11,177 nt of DNA from contig JAESRD010000405.1 of assembly GCA_016764835.1 (NCBI GenBank), positions 1 to 11,177 of the forward strand. Direction: 5' to 3'. Source of the stretch: Paracoccaceae bacterium (GTDB lineage Bacteria; Pseudomonadota; Alphaproteobacteria; Rhodobacterales; Rhodobacteraceae). Positions 1 through 7,088 of this stretch are shown in pieces. The translations under genes were made by a program, and so were the position numbers. Under the pieces are notes generated by a model. That model was given only the letters and a program-made list of their open reading frames with translations, made no database searches and was not told where the DNA came from. Within the stretch, counting starts at the first letter, position 1. The number at the start of each line of letters is the position of its first letter.

Positions 1-1
1 C

Positions 2-205
2 GCATATCTGTTGTATTATCGCGTATTGGCGCAGGCCGGCAGCGGCAATCTGATGCTGGTCACCTTGTTGATCCCGCCGGTTGCGATTGTGCTGGGCGCG
101 CTGGTGTTGGACGAAGCCCTGAAACCCCAGGCCTTTGCAGGATTTGCCCTGTTGGCGGTTGGCTTGCTGATCCTGAACGGAAACGGGACCAGACGCCGCA
201 ATTGA
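2..205 (+). CDS. EamA/DMT-family permease, C-terminal fragment
   Basis: This is the 3' end of a gene cut by the window edge. The frame is open from base 2 to a TGA at 203-205 and gives about 67 residues. It shows two hydrophobic helices separated by a short polar turn: LVTLLIPPVAIVLGALVLDE and then FAGFALLAVGLLILNG. The proline-containing helix followed by 'LDEAL', then a last helix and a short basic tail, is the usual ending of the second EamA repeat of drug/metabolite transporters. These are inner-membrane proteins with ten helices. The substrate cannot be told from this piece. The TTG at base 11 is an internal codon, not a start. It is followed 48 bp later by the ATPase gene on the same strand. 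Confidence 0.8.
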   Translation, partial: AYLLYYRVLAQAGSGNLMLVTLLIPPVAIVLGALVLDEALKPQAFAGFALLAVGLLILNGNGTRRRN

Positions 206-253
206 CCCCGCCTGCCCGGCTGAGTAGCAAGAGGGTGAACAAAGGGGCGGGAC

Positions 254-1114
254 ATGCTTTATTCATCAGCCAAAGACTGGCGCGAAGCGACACATAAAAG
301 AGTGTTGTTCTTTGGCATGTCCGGTCTTGGGAAAACCCACGTCAGCAACATGCTTCGCGCTGATGGGGACTGGTTTCACTACTCGATCGATTACCGCATC
401 GGCATCCGCTATATGGGGGAATACATCGCAGACAACGCCAAAGTCGAAGCGATGAAAGTGCCGTTCCTGCGCGATCTTTTACTGTCCGATTCGATCTATA
501 TCGGATCAAACCTGACATTCGACAACCTTGCCCCGGTTGCGGCCTATCTTGGCAAACCCGGCAATCCGGCCAAAGGCGGCATGGACATGGCGCAGTACCA
601 AAACCGTCAAAACGAGTTTCGTCATGCCGAAGTTTCTGCACTGCATGATACCGGCAATTTCATAGACCGGGCGCAGTCACTTTATGGCTATCAGAACTTC
701 ATCTGTGACACTGGTGGCTCCATTTGCGAATGGGTCGATGGCGATGATGCCGATGACCCGATCCTCACAGAACTTGCTGCCAAAACGCTGATGGTTTGGA
801 TCAAAGGCTCCGAGGCGCATACGGAAGAATTGATCAAACGCTTTGATGCAGCCCCCAAGCCGATGGCGTACCAGCCCGAATTTTTGCTGGCCTGTTGGAA
901 CGAATATCTAAGCGAAAACAACTGCCAAGAGAGCGATGTCGATCCCGATACATTCATCCGTTGGTCTTATGGCCGCGCCTTGCACCACCGCCAACCGCTT
1001 TACGAAGCAATGGCCAAATGGGGTATCACCGTCTCAGCCGAAGATGTCGCCGCCGTGCGCTCGCCCGCCGATTTTGACATGATGATCGGCCGCGCCATCG
1101 ACCAACAAACCTGA
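254..1114 (+). CDS. P-loop ATPase of unknown function, upstream of metA
   Basis: The gene encodes a 286-residue soluble protein. Strand beta-1 and a Walker A motif lie near the N-terminus ([13 protein letters not shown], about residues 17-29, with Lys27 and Thr28 on the phosphate). The middle strand [16 protein letters not shown] (about residues 149-164) is the best candidate for the acidic Walker B or catalytic region. No signal peptide or membrane helix is seen. The ATG at 254 follows the purine-rich stretch ggggcggg at good spacing. The metA start lies 32 bp downstream on the same strand, so the two are probably co-transcribed. The P-loop at the extreme N-terminus suggests a small kinase-like or nucleotide-binding fold, but I do not recognise a named family and see no substrate motif. 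ATP binding is well supported; the biological role is unknown. Confidence 0.8.
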   Translation: MLYSSAKDWREATHKRVLFFGMSGLGKTHVSNMLRADGDWFHYSIDYRIGIRYMGEYIADNAKVEAMKVPFLRDLLLSDSIYIGSNLTFDNLAPVAAYLGKPGNPAKGGMDMAQYQNRQNEFRHAEVSALHDTGNFIDRAQSLYGYQNFICDTGGSICEWVDGDDADDPILTELAAKTLMVWIKGSEAHTEELIKRFDAAPKPMAYQPEFLLACWNEYLSENNCQESDVDPDTFIRWSYGRALHHRQPLYEAMAKWGITVSAEDVAAVRSPADFDMMIGRAIDQQT

Positions 1115-1146
1115 AACCCAAACATAACCCAATAAAGGCCGAAACC

Positions 1147-2070
1147 ATGCCCATTAGATTGCCCGAAAACCTGCCCGCCTATTCCGTGCTCACGGATGAG
1201 GGCGTGATGGTGATGTCGGATGATCGGGCGATGCGGCAAGACATCCGGCCCCTGCGCATTGGCCTGCTCAATCTGATGCCCAAAAAGATCCAAACTGAAA
1301 CCCAGTTTGCCCAGCTTATCGGCGCCACGCCGCTACAGATTGAGCTGAGCTTGATCAAAATGACCGACCATCAAGCCAAGAACACGACAGCCGCGCATAT
1401 GGACGAATTCTACCGTCCGTTCTCAGACGTGCTGGCCAGTGGTGATAAGTTTGACGGGCTGGTGATCACCGGCGCGCCCATTGAACATCTACCGTTTGAA
1501 GAGGTCAGCTATTGGGCTGAGTTGCAGCAGCTGATGGACTGGACCCAGACCCATGTCCACTCGACCATGGGCGTCTGCTGGGGCGGCATGGCCATGATCA
1601 ATCATTTTCATAACGTGCCAAAGTCTATGCTTGAGCAGAAGTGTTTTGGTTGTTTTCGTCACCAAAATTGCGCGCCGGAATCGCCGTATTTACGCGGGTT
1701 TTCAGATGATTGCGTGATCCCTGTCAGCCGCTGGACCGAAGTGACCAAGCAAGATATTGACGCGCATTCTGACCTCAAAATCTTGCTAGGCTCTAACGAA
1801 TCCGGCCCCTGTCTGGTTGAGGATGCCGCACATCGGGCGCTCTATATCTTCAACCATCTTGAATATGATAGCGGCACGCTAAAAGACGAGTATGACCGCG
1901 ACATTGCCAGTGGCACCCCGATCAATGTGCCAAACAATTATTACCCCAATGATGACCCAAGCCGCGCGCCTACCAACCGGTGGCGCAGCCACGCGCATTT
2001 GCTCTATGGCAACTGGATCAATGAGATTTATCAAACAACATGTTTTGATAGGGCAATGATCGGTGATTAG
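1147..2070 (+). CDS. metA: homoserine O-acyltransferase MetA (probably acetyl-CoA type)
   Basis: MetA activates homoserine at its hydroxyl from acyl-CoA, the first committed step of methionine synthesis, in the cytoplasm. At 307 residues it has the usual family length. The class I glutamine-amidotransferase-like fold is clear: the oxyanion segment [10 protein letters not shown] (residues 104-113), the nucleophile Cys144 in GVCWGGMA, and the His237/Glu239 pair in FNHLEYDSG. These match E. coli Cys142, His235 and Glu237 with a constant offset of two. With the same offset Glu113 matches position 111. Glu there is associated with acetyl-CoA use and Gly, as in E. coli, with succinyl-CoA, so I predict homoserine O-acetyltransferase. 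Start: ATG at 1147 with aaagg seven bases upstream. No SAM riboswitch fits into the 32-bp gap after the ATPase gene. Confidence 0.95.
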   Translation: MPIRLPENLPAYSVLTDEGVMVMSDDRAMRQDIRPLRIGLLNLMPKKIQTETQFAQLIGATPLQIELSLIKMTDHQAKNTTAAHMDEFYRPFSDVLASGDKFDGLVITGAPIEHLPFEEVSYWAELQQLMDWTQTHVHSTMGVCWGGMAMINHFHNVPKSMLEQKCFGCFRHQNCAPESPYLRGFSDDCVIPVSRWTEVTKQDIDAHSDLKILLGSNESGPCLVEDAAHRALYIFNHLEYDSGTLKDEYDRDIASGTPINVPNNYYPNDDPSRAPTNRWRSHAHLLYGNWINEIYQTTCFDRAMIGD

Positions 2071-2131
2071 TGCATTATTGCGCTGAGAGGGCCGCGCCCC
2101 CATATTGGTAATACAAAGCGGGAGTTAACAC

Positions 2132-3004
2132 ATGGATTTGCCATTCGACGGCGCGATCTCAGCATTTTACGATGATGACGCGCCAAAGGCTGTGCGCAAA
2201 ATGCTGGAAGTCGCGCGCAAGAAACAGGTGACCAACCCTGATTTTCCCTATGCCAAGGAATGGGACAAGAAGGAATATGAGGCGCAGATGGCCGCTTTGC
2301 AGATGCAGCTTGTGCGGCTACAAGCCTCGGCGCGCGAAAATGGCGACCGCATTGCTATTGTCTTTGAGGGCCGTGATGCGGCAGGCAAAGGCGGCACGAT
2401 TAAGCGCTTTACTGAGAACCTGAACCCGCGCAATGCCCGCGTTGTTGCCCTGTCAAAGCCGACTGAAACCGAAGCGACGCAGTGGTATTTTCAACGCTAT
2501 ATCAGTCACTTGCCCGCGGCTGGCGAGATCGTGCTGTTTGACCGCTCATGGTATAATCGCGGCGTGGTTGAGCCTGTTTTTGGCTTTTGTGACGCAGCGC
2601 AAAACGCCGCTTGGCATAATCAAGTTGGTCCGTTTGAAAAGCTACTGGCTGATGAGGGCATTAAACTGTTCAAGATTTGGCTCACTGTCGGCCAAGCCAC
2701 ACAGCTGTCGCGGTTTCTTGACCGTGAGAAAGACCCACTCAAACAGTGGAAACTCAGCTGGATCGATGTTGAGGGCCTCAAGAAATGGGACGCCTATACA
2801 GCGGCAATTGGCGATATGCTCAACCGCACCCATAGCAATATTGCGCCGTGGACGATTGTACGCTCTGACGATAAACGTCGGGCACGGGTCAATGTGATCC
2901 GCTCTATCCTGTCGCAGCTCGATTATGATGGCAAAGATGCCAAACTGCTCGGCGAGGTTGATACGAAAATTGTCGGTGGTCCCGACCTTTGGAATGGTGC
3001 CTGA
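2132..3004 (+). CDS. ppk2: polyphosphate kinase 2 (PPK2)
   Basis: PPK2 enzymes transfer phosphate between polyphosphate and nucleotides, generally favouring NDP-to-NTP synthesis in the single-domain ~290-residue class. This protein has 290 residues. Visible landmarks are the Walker A motif EGRDAAGKGGTIKR (residues 79-92, Lys86), the Walker B region IVLFDRSWYNR (133-143, Asp137 and Arg138) and the lid segment FLDREKDPLKQWKLS (195-209), all typical of PPK2. The first 60 residues form a charged N-terminal extension with the PYAKEWDKKEYEAQM element common in this family. Start: ATG at 2132 preceded by gggag at suitable spacing. It lies 61 bp after metA and is followed at once by a TetR gene starting two bases after its stop. 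The exact nucleotide preference (ADP or GDP) cannot be read from the sequence. Confidence 0.95.
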   Translation: MDLPFDGAISAFYDDDAPKAVRKMLEVARKKQVTNPDFPYAKEWDKKEYEAQMAALQMQLVRLQASARENGDRIAIVFEGRDAAGKGGTIKRFTENLNPRNARVVALSKPTETEATQWYFQRYISHLPAAGEIVLFDRSWYNRGVVEPVFGFCDAAQNAAWHNQVGPFEKLLADEGIKLFKIWLTVGQATQLSRFLDREKDPLKQWKLSWIDVEGLKKWDAYTAAIGDMLNRTHSNIAPWTIVRSDDKRRARVNVIRSILSQLDYDGKDAKLLGEVDTKIVGGPDLWNGA

Positions 3005-3006
3005 CA

Positions 3007-3624
3007 TTGGCTAAACGCGGATATCATCACGGTAATCTCAAAGCGGCTTTGGTCGAGGCTTGTCTGTCTCTGATTGAGAAGAAAGGCCCAACCGGCTTTA
3101 CTCTGTCCGAGGCCGCGCGCGAGGCGGGGGTCACCCCAGCCGCCGTTTACCGCCACTTTGATGGCCGCGAAGAGCTGATCGCCGAAGCCGCCCGCCTTGG
3201 CTATGAGATCTTTGGTGATCTGATGGAATATGCCTATAATAAAGGCCAGCCCTCAGCGCTTTCAGCGTTTGAAAGCACGGGCCGCGCCTATTTGGCCTTT
3301 GCCCGCAAATATCCCGGCCATTATGTGGCGATGTTTGAGAGTGGTATCTCGATACAGCGCACGCCAGAGCTAAACGCCGCCGCCACCCGCGCCATGGGCG
3401 TGTTCCAAAAGGCAGCGACCGACCTGTCAGAGCATATCCCGGCTGACCGCCGCCCGCCGCCGCAGATGTTCTCGGCTCATATTTGGGCGCTGAGCCACGG
3501 TGTGGTGGAGCTGTTTGCGCGTGGCTCGCCCGGCACCAAGTCACCGTTTCCGCCCGAGCAGCTGCTGGAGACTGGCATTGGCGTTTACCTGCGCGGTTTG
3601 GGACTTATCCCACAAGACGACTAG
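3007..3624 (+). CDS. TetR/AcrR-family regulator with WHG-type C-terminal domain
   Basis: The protein is a 205-residue dimeric DNA-binding repressor. The N-terminal helix-turn-helix (residues about 8-53) includes FTLSEAAREAGVTPAAVYRHF and the following DGREEL. The ligand domain contains AHIWALSHGVVELF (about 158-170), the signature of the 'WHG' TetR C-terminal family. I take the TTG at 3007 as the start because the family typically begins with a short basic lead (here AKRGYHHGNLK). A second in-frame TTG at 2989 would add six residues and overlap ppk2. With the 3007 start the gap to the ppk2 TGA is two bases, so translation is probably coupled and the regulator is expressed with ppk2. Its ligand is unknown. 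The stop shares the CTAG tetramer with the stop of the convergent potA gene. Confidence 0.9.
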   Translation: MAKRGYHHGNLKAALVEACLSLIEKKGPTGFTLSEAAREAGVTPAAVYRHFDGREELIAEAARLGYEIFGDLMEYAYNKGQPSALSAFESTGRAYLAFARKYPGHYVAMFESGISIQRTPELNAAATRAMGVFQKAATDLSEHIPADRRPPPQMFSAHIWALSHGVVELFARGSPGTKSPFPPEQLLETGIGVYLRGLGLIPQDD

Positions 3625-4706
3625 TCGCTGAGCACCACCAATGAGCGCGCGTCCCTGATCACCTGGGTGCGGTTGCCGACATCGAGCACCGGCCTACCGA
3701 TCATGTTCTTCATCGATAGGGTCAGCGGCGCCTCAATCCCATCAATCCGCACGTCATAATATGTCATATCGCCGTAATAGACGACCTCATCAATGGTCGC
3801 TTGGGCCACCCGGCCGCGCGGGGCCTCGCCATCAAACAAGATGCCAAGCGTCTCGGGACGGATACCGATATCAGCCCGTCCGCTGCGCGCCCCGCCGGGG
3901 GCTTGATCTGCGGCAATGGCCACCCGGCCAAGCCCGGCTATCTCGACCTCGATTTGGTTGTTCTCGACATAGACTTGACCATTGAGCACATTCATTTTGC
4001 CAATGAACTCGGCCACGCGCCGCGAAGACGGACGACGGTAGAGTGTTTCAGGGTCGGCCAGCTGGCCGATCTCGCCCTCAAACATTACCGCAATCCGGTC
4101 AGACATCACCAGCGCCTCTTCTTGGTCATGGGTGACCAGAACAAAGGTGATGCCGACTTGGCGTTGCAGCCGGATCAGCTCAACCTGCATCTGTTCGCGC
4201 ATCTTTTTGTCCAGCGCTGAGAGCGGCTCATCGAGCAACAGCACCCTGGGCTTGAGGATCAGCGCGCGGGCCAAAGCCACGCGTTGGCGTTGGCCACCTG
4301 ATAGCGCATGGGCGGCGCGGTTGCCAAAGTCTTGAAGCCCGACCATGGCCAATGCTTCCTCGGTCGCATCTTGCTTTTGGGTCTTGCTGCGCGGGTCGCG
4401 GCGCAGACCAAAGCCGACGTTTTCGGCCACGCTCAAATGCGGAAAAATCGCATAGGATTGGAACACCATATTGGTCGGCCGGTTATTGGCCGCCACCCCG
4501 GCCGTGTCTTTGCCGCCGATCATCATTACCCCCGATGACAGCCCCTCAAACCCGGCAATGGCGCGCAACAACGTGGTCTTGCCGCAGCCCGATGGGCCCA
4601 GAAGCGAGAAGAACTCGCCCTCCTCGATATCGAGTGAGATGTCGCGCAGCGCATGATAATCGCCGTAATATTTATTGATATTTTTCAGGCTGATAAGGGC
4701 TGTCAT
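3621..4706 (-). CDS. potA: polyamine-type ABC transporter ATP-binding protein (PotA-like)
   Basis: This is the cytoplasmic ATPase subunit that powers a binding-protein-dependent importer; 361 residues. Motifs in order: Walker A GPSGCGKTT (37-45), Q-loop VFQSYAIFPH (81-90), ABC signature LSGGQRQR (135-142), Walker B VLLLDE (155-160) and the switch His193 in VTHDQEEA. A C-terminal TOBE-like regulatory domain covers about 240-358 and holds GIRPE. The length and the SYAIFPHLSV stretch fit the spermidine/putrescine (PotA/FbpC-like) group. The open frame continues upstream to 4859, but the ATG at 4706 is the start: it has a perfect aggagg Shine-Dalgarno and forms an ATGA overlap with the end of potC. 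It is last in the potB-potC-potA cassette. The substrate could be a polyamine or another small cation; the family label does not fix it. Confidence 0.92.
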   Translation of the reverse strand: MTALISLKNINKYYGDYHALRDISLDIEEGEFFSLLGPSGCGKTTLLRAIAGFEGLSSGVMMIGGKDTAGVAANNRPTNMVFQSYAIFPHLSVAENVGFGLRRDPRSKTQKQDATEEALAMVGLQDFGNRAAHALSGGQRQRVALARALILKPRVLLLDEPLSALDKKMREQMQVELIRLQRQVGITFVLVTHDQEEALVMSDRIAVMFEGEIGQLADPETLYRRPSSRRVAEFIGKMNVLNGQVYVENNQIEVEIAGLGRVAIAADQAPGGARSGRADIGIRPETLGILFDGEAPRGRVAQATIDEVVYYGDMTYYDVRIDGIEAPLTLSMKNMIGRPVLDVGNRTQVIRDARSLVVLSD

Positions 4707-5512
4707 AGAAAGCCTCCTGTGTCTTTGAGGCCAGCTCGGGCAACACCGCGGCGGCGAAAATATTCGGCGATTGAGAGCAGCAGGATCGACAGACCGACAA
4801 GCAATGTGCCCAAAGCCATGACCACAGGCAGCTGCGACGGAAAACGCAACAGCCCCCAAATATAAACCGGCATGGTTGGGTTTGATCCGGTGAGAAAAAA
4901 CGCGATGATGAATTCATCGAGGCTGATGGTGAAGGCGATCAGCATCGATGAGATAATGCCGGGCGCGACCAGCGGCAAAGTGATAAGCCGAAACGCTGAC
5001 CAGCGGGTCTCGCCAAGATCCATGGCGGCTTCTTCCATGGCCGGGTCAAGATTTGAGAAAGCGCCATTGAGAATGGCCACGCAAAACGGCGTGCAGATCA
5101 GCACATGCGCGGCGATCACCGTCCAGTTCGACAGGCTGACTTCAAGCACTTGGCGCAGCATGACCAGCAGTGACACGGCGACGATGATCTCGGGCAGCAC
5201 CAACGGCAACATGATGAAACCAATGATGGCGCCCTTGCCGCGAAACTTGCCGCCAACCCCGGCCCGTGCCGTGCAGATGCCCAGAAGTGTCGATAAAACC
5301 GCCGTCAGCACCGCAATATAGAGCGAGTTGCCGACCGCATCATGCAGCGCACTTTTGCCAGCCAAAGCCACGAACCATTCGGTGGTGAAGCTTTGCAGCG
5401 GAAAGGCGATGATTGTGCCGCTGTTGAAGGCAAAAATCGGCAACAGCACGATCGGGGCGTAGAGGAAAATAAGATAGGCGATCGCATAAGCGCGCAGGCC
5501 AAAACCCTTCAT
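4703..5512 (-). CDS. potC: ABC transporter permease, PotC-like
   Basis: This is an inner-membrane permease subunit of 269 residues. A first helix near residues 9-28 is followed by several more hydrophobic segments. The EAA loop that docks onto the ATPase is visible as EEAAMDLGETRWSAFRLITL (about 160-179), continuing into PLVAPGI. The SLDEFIIAFFLTG segment that follows is characteristic of PotC/PotI-type proteins. The ATG at 5512 has gaggag upstream and overlaps the potB stop by four bases (ATGA). Its own stop overlaps the potA start in the same way, so the three proteins should be made in matched amounts from one transcript. The assignment to polyamine-type importers is by family resemblance. 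Confidence 0.9.
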   Translation of the reverse strand: MKGFGLRAYAIAYLIFLYAPIVLLPIFAFNSGTIIAFPLQSFTTEWFVALAGKSALHDAVGNSLYIAVLTAVLSTLLGICTARAGVGGKFRGKGAIIGFIMLPLVLPEIIVAVSLLVMLRQVLEVSLSNWTVIAAHVLICTPFCVAILNGAFSNLDPAMEEAAMDLGETRWSAFRLITLPLVAPGIISSMLIAFTISLDEFIIAFFLTGSNPTMPVYIWGLLRFPSQLPVVMALGTLLVGLSILLLSIAEYFRRRGVARAGLKDTGGFL

Positions 5513-6384
5513 GATCTGCTCCTCAGCCAGCGGCGGTTGAGGAAGATAAACACCAGTGCAATAGCAGTAACACAGCCCATGGCGATCAGCGCTAAGGCGG
5601 CGCCCATTGGCGCGTTGTTAAGCTGCAAAAACTGGGTTTGGATCATATTGGCGATCAGCTTGCCGCCTGCCCCGCCCATCAGCTCTGGCGTCACATAGTC
5701 GCCGATTGTCGGGATGAACACGATCAGCACAGCGGCGACGAGGCCGGGCATCGACAATGGCAAGGTCACGCGCAAAAATGCGGTAAACTTGCTTTCGCCA
5801 AGGTCAAGCGCCGCCTCTATCAGCGAGCGGTCGATCTTCTCTAGGGCCACGAAGATTGGCAGGATGGCGAAGGGGGCAAAGGCATGGGCCAGCGTGATGA
5901 TGACGGCGTTGATATTATAGAGAATAAAGGTCAGCGGCTCGTCAATAACGCCGAGGCCCAACAGGCCGGAATTGACCACGCCATTATAGCCCAAGATCAC
6001 TTTCCACAGGAAAACCCGGATCAGATAGCTGGTCCAAAACGGGATGGTGATGAGAAACAGCCAGAGAGATTTATTGGCCGGGGCGACCCTGAAGGACAGG
6101 AAATATGCAATTGGATAGGCCAGCAGAACTGTGACCAGCGTGACCATGCCCGAGACATAGATCGAGCGTTTGAGCAGCGCCCAGTAGATCGGCTTTTCGG
6201 CGAATTCACGGTAATTATCTAGGGTGAAGGTGGTGTCGATGGTGATGAAATCTTGGGTCCAAAAACTGAACAGAAAGATCGCCGACAGCGGCACCGCCAA
6301 CAGCAGGATTGTATAGGCAAGCGGTGCCGCGACCAGCAACATGCCGCGCCCTTCTTGCGAATTCCAAAACCTGTTTTGCGCCAT
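5509..6384 (-). CDS. potB: ABC transporter permease, PotB-like
   Basis: This is the first permease of the cassette, 291 residues from the ATG at 6384. It has an N-terminal helix (about 17-41), a periplasmic stretch with DNYREF and YWALLKRSIYVSG, then five further hydrophobic segments. The EAA loop IEAALDLGESKFTAFLRVTL (about 189-208) is followed by PLSMPGL. A conserved-looking IPTIGDYVTPELMGG stretch follows, as in PotB/PotH proteins. The frame is open to a TTG at 6432, but I prefer 6384 because a ggtgg element precedes it and the upstream 16 residues look untranslated. It pairs with PotC as the heterodimeric channel. No binding-protein gene precedes it; the upstream neighbour is an acetyltransferase, 97 bp away. 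Confidence 0.9.
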   Translation of the reverse strand: MAQNRFWNSQEGRGMLLVAAPLAYTILLLAVPLSAIFLFSFWTQDFITIDTTFTLDNYREFAEKPIYWALLKRSIYVSGMVTLVTVLLAYPIAYFLSFRVAPANKSLWLFLITIPFWTSYLIRVFLWKVILGYNGVVNSGLLGLGVIDEPLTFILYNINAVIITLAHAFAPFAILPIFVALEKIDRSLIEAALDLGESKFTAFLRVTLPLSMPGLVAAVLIVFIPTIGDYVTPELMGGAGGKLIANMIQTQFLQLNNAPMGAALALIAMGCVTAIALVFIFLNRRWLRSRS

Positions 6385-6481
6385 TTCGTTCCACCACCCA
6401 AGTAAGGGACATGCTTTGATGTTTGGCGGCAAAAATCAATGTCTAAGTTGAGGGGGCCGCGAAGGTGGGACGCCAACAAAG

Positions 6482-6970
6482 TTAGCTCTCTAAGCGAAAC
6501 TTTTCGCGCCATTCTGGCCGTGTTTTTCCCAGCCGCCGCAAGAACGGGCATTGCAGGCGCACCTCATGCGGCGCATCTTCCAGCGCCGTCAGAACCTCGG
6601 CACCAAAGCGTGCGCCGGTGCCGGTACCGCGCAGGCTCGGGTCGACCTCAATATGTGTCAGCATCATTTGCCCGTCTTGCCAAACGTAGCTGACAAGAGC
6701 ATCGGCCTGGGCCATATGGCGCAGATAAGCCTGGTCCAGCTTGTTATGGATCAACCCAAGATCATAGAGACCGGCGCGGGCCAGTTCGATGTCCAGCTCA
6801 TCAAACGTTGGATTGCGCAACGTTTTACCAGCGATTTCAATCACTGGCATTGACGGATCAGAACCCGTTTCAGCAAAAATAAATTCGACGTTGCGGGCGT
6901 TAAGCGCATCAACATAAGCTTGGGTTTCACTGCTTTGTGCCGTGCCATTAAGCATAACTTGCGCACTCAT
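6482..6970 (-). CDS. GNAT N-acetyltransferase (YjdJ/COG2388-like) with a degenerate glutaredoxin-like N-terminal region
   Basis: The protein has 162 residues. The C-terminal half (about 85-160) is a minimal GNAT domain: DALVSYVWQDGQMMLTHIEV, the CoA-binding loop RGTGTG (114-119) and LQCPFLRR, which is typical of the small YjdJ-type acetyltransferases. Those proteins are usually only about 90-100 residues long, so the first 75 residues are extra. They align without gaps to the start of E. coli Grx3: QVMLNGTAQSSET against the beta strand plus CPYC, then the first helix and NVEF against GVSF. The CPYC site becomes SSET (residues 13-16), and a cis-Pro-like MPVIEI follows at 41-46. Both active-site cysteines are therefore absent. 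Start: ATG at 6970 with aggtgg upstream; a longer frame to 7387 runs into selO and is rejected. It lies downstream of selO on the same strand, probably in one operon. The substrate is unknown. The GNAT call is firm; the glutaredoxin resemblance is my inference. Confidence 0.85.
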   Translation of the reverse strand: MSAQVMLNGTAQSSETQAYVDALNARNVEFIFAETGSDPSMPVIEIAGKTLRNPTFDELDIELARAGLYDLGLIHNKLDQAYLRHMAQADALVSYVWQDGQMMLTHIEVDPSLRGTGTGARFGAEVLTALEDAPHEVRLQCPFLRRLGKTRPEWREKFRLES

Positions 6971-7032
6971 ACTGCCACCTGCTGTGCGGCGGTTGCGGCC
7001 GCAAGATGCTCGGTTTTGCAAACCATATTCAT
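6967..7032 (-). CDS. possible 21-codon small ORF between selO and the GNAT gene
   Basis: An ATG at 7032-7030 opens a 21-residue frame (MNMVCKTEHL, then an Ala/Thr/Gln-rich tail ending QQVAV). Its TGA overlaps the ATG of the acetyltransferase gene as ATGA. It is preceded by aaagga six to seven bases upstream, a better Shine-Dalgarno than any other start here. An alternative in-frame extension of the GNAT protein from 7039 lacks proper spacing to that same site. The ORF may encode a small protein or act as a leader that couples translation to the downstream gene. No family is recognised. It is too short for composition to prove coding. Confidence 0.35.
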   Translation of the reverse strand: MNMVCKTEHLAAATAAQQVAV

Positions 7033-7088
7033 AGCGCATTCCTTTTTGCTTAGGCAAAGTGCGGGGCTGGTTGAGTTTGACGCAAGAC

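Noticed and set aside
206..253. Search for a SAM riboswitch ahead of the ATPase-metA pair
   Set aside because: The 48-bp gap and the 32-bp gap before metA are too short, and no SAM-II-like pairing is visible.
4704..4859. Longer PotA starting at 4859
   Set aside because: The 51 extra residues lie in an alternate frame of potC, while the ATG at 4706 has a perfect aggagg and an ATGA overlap.
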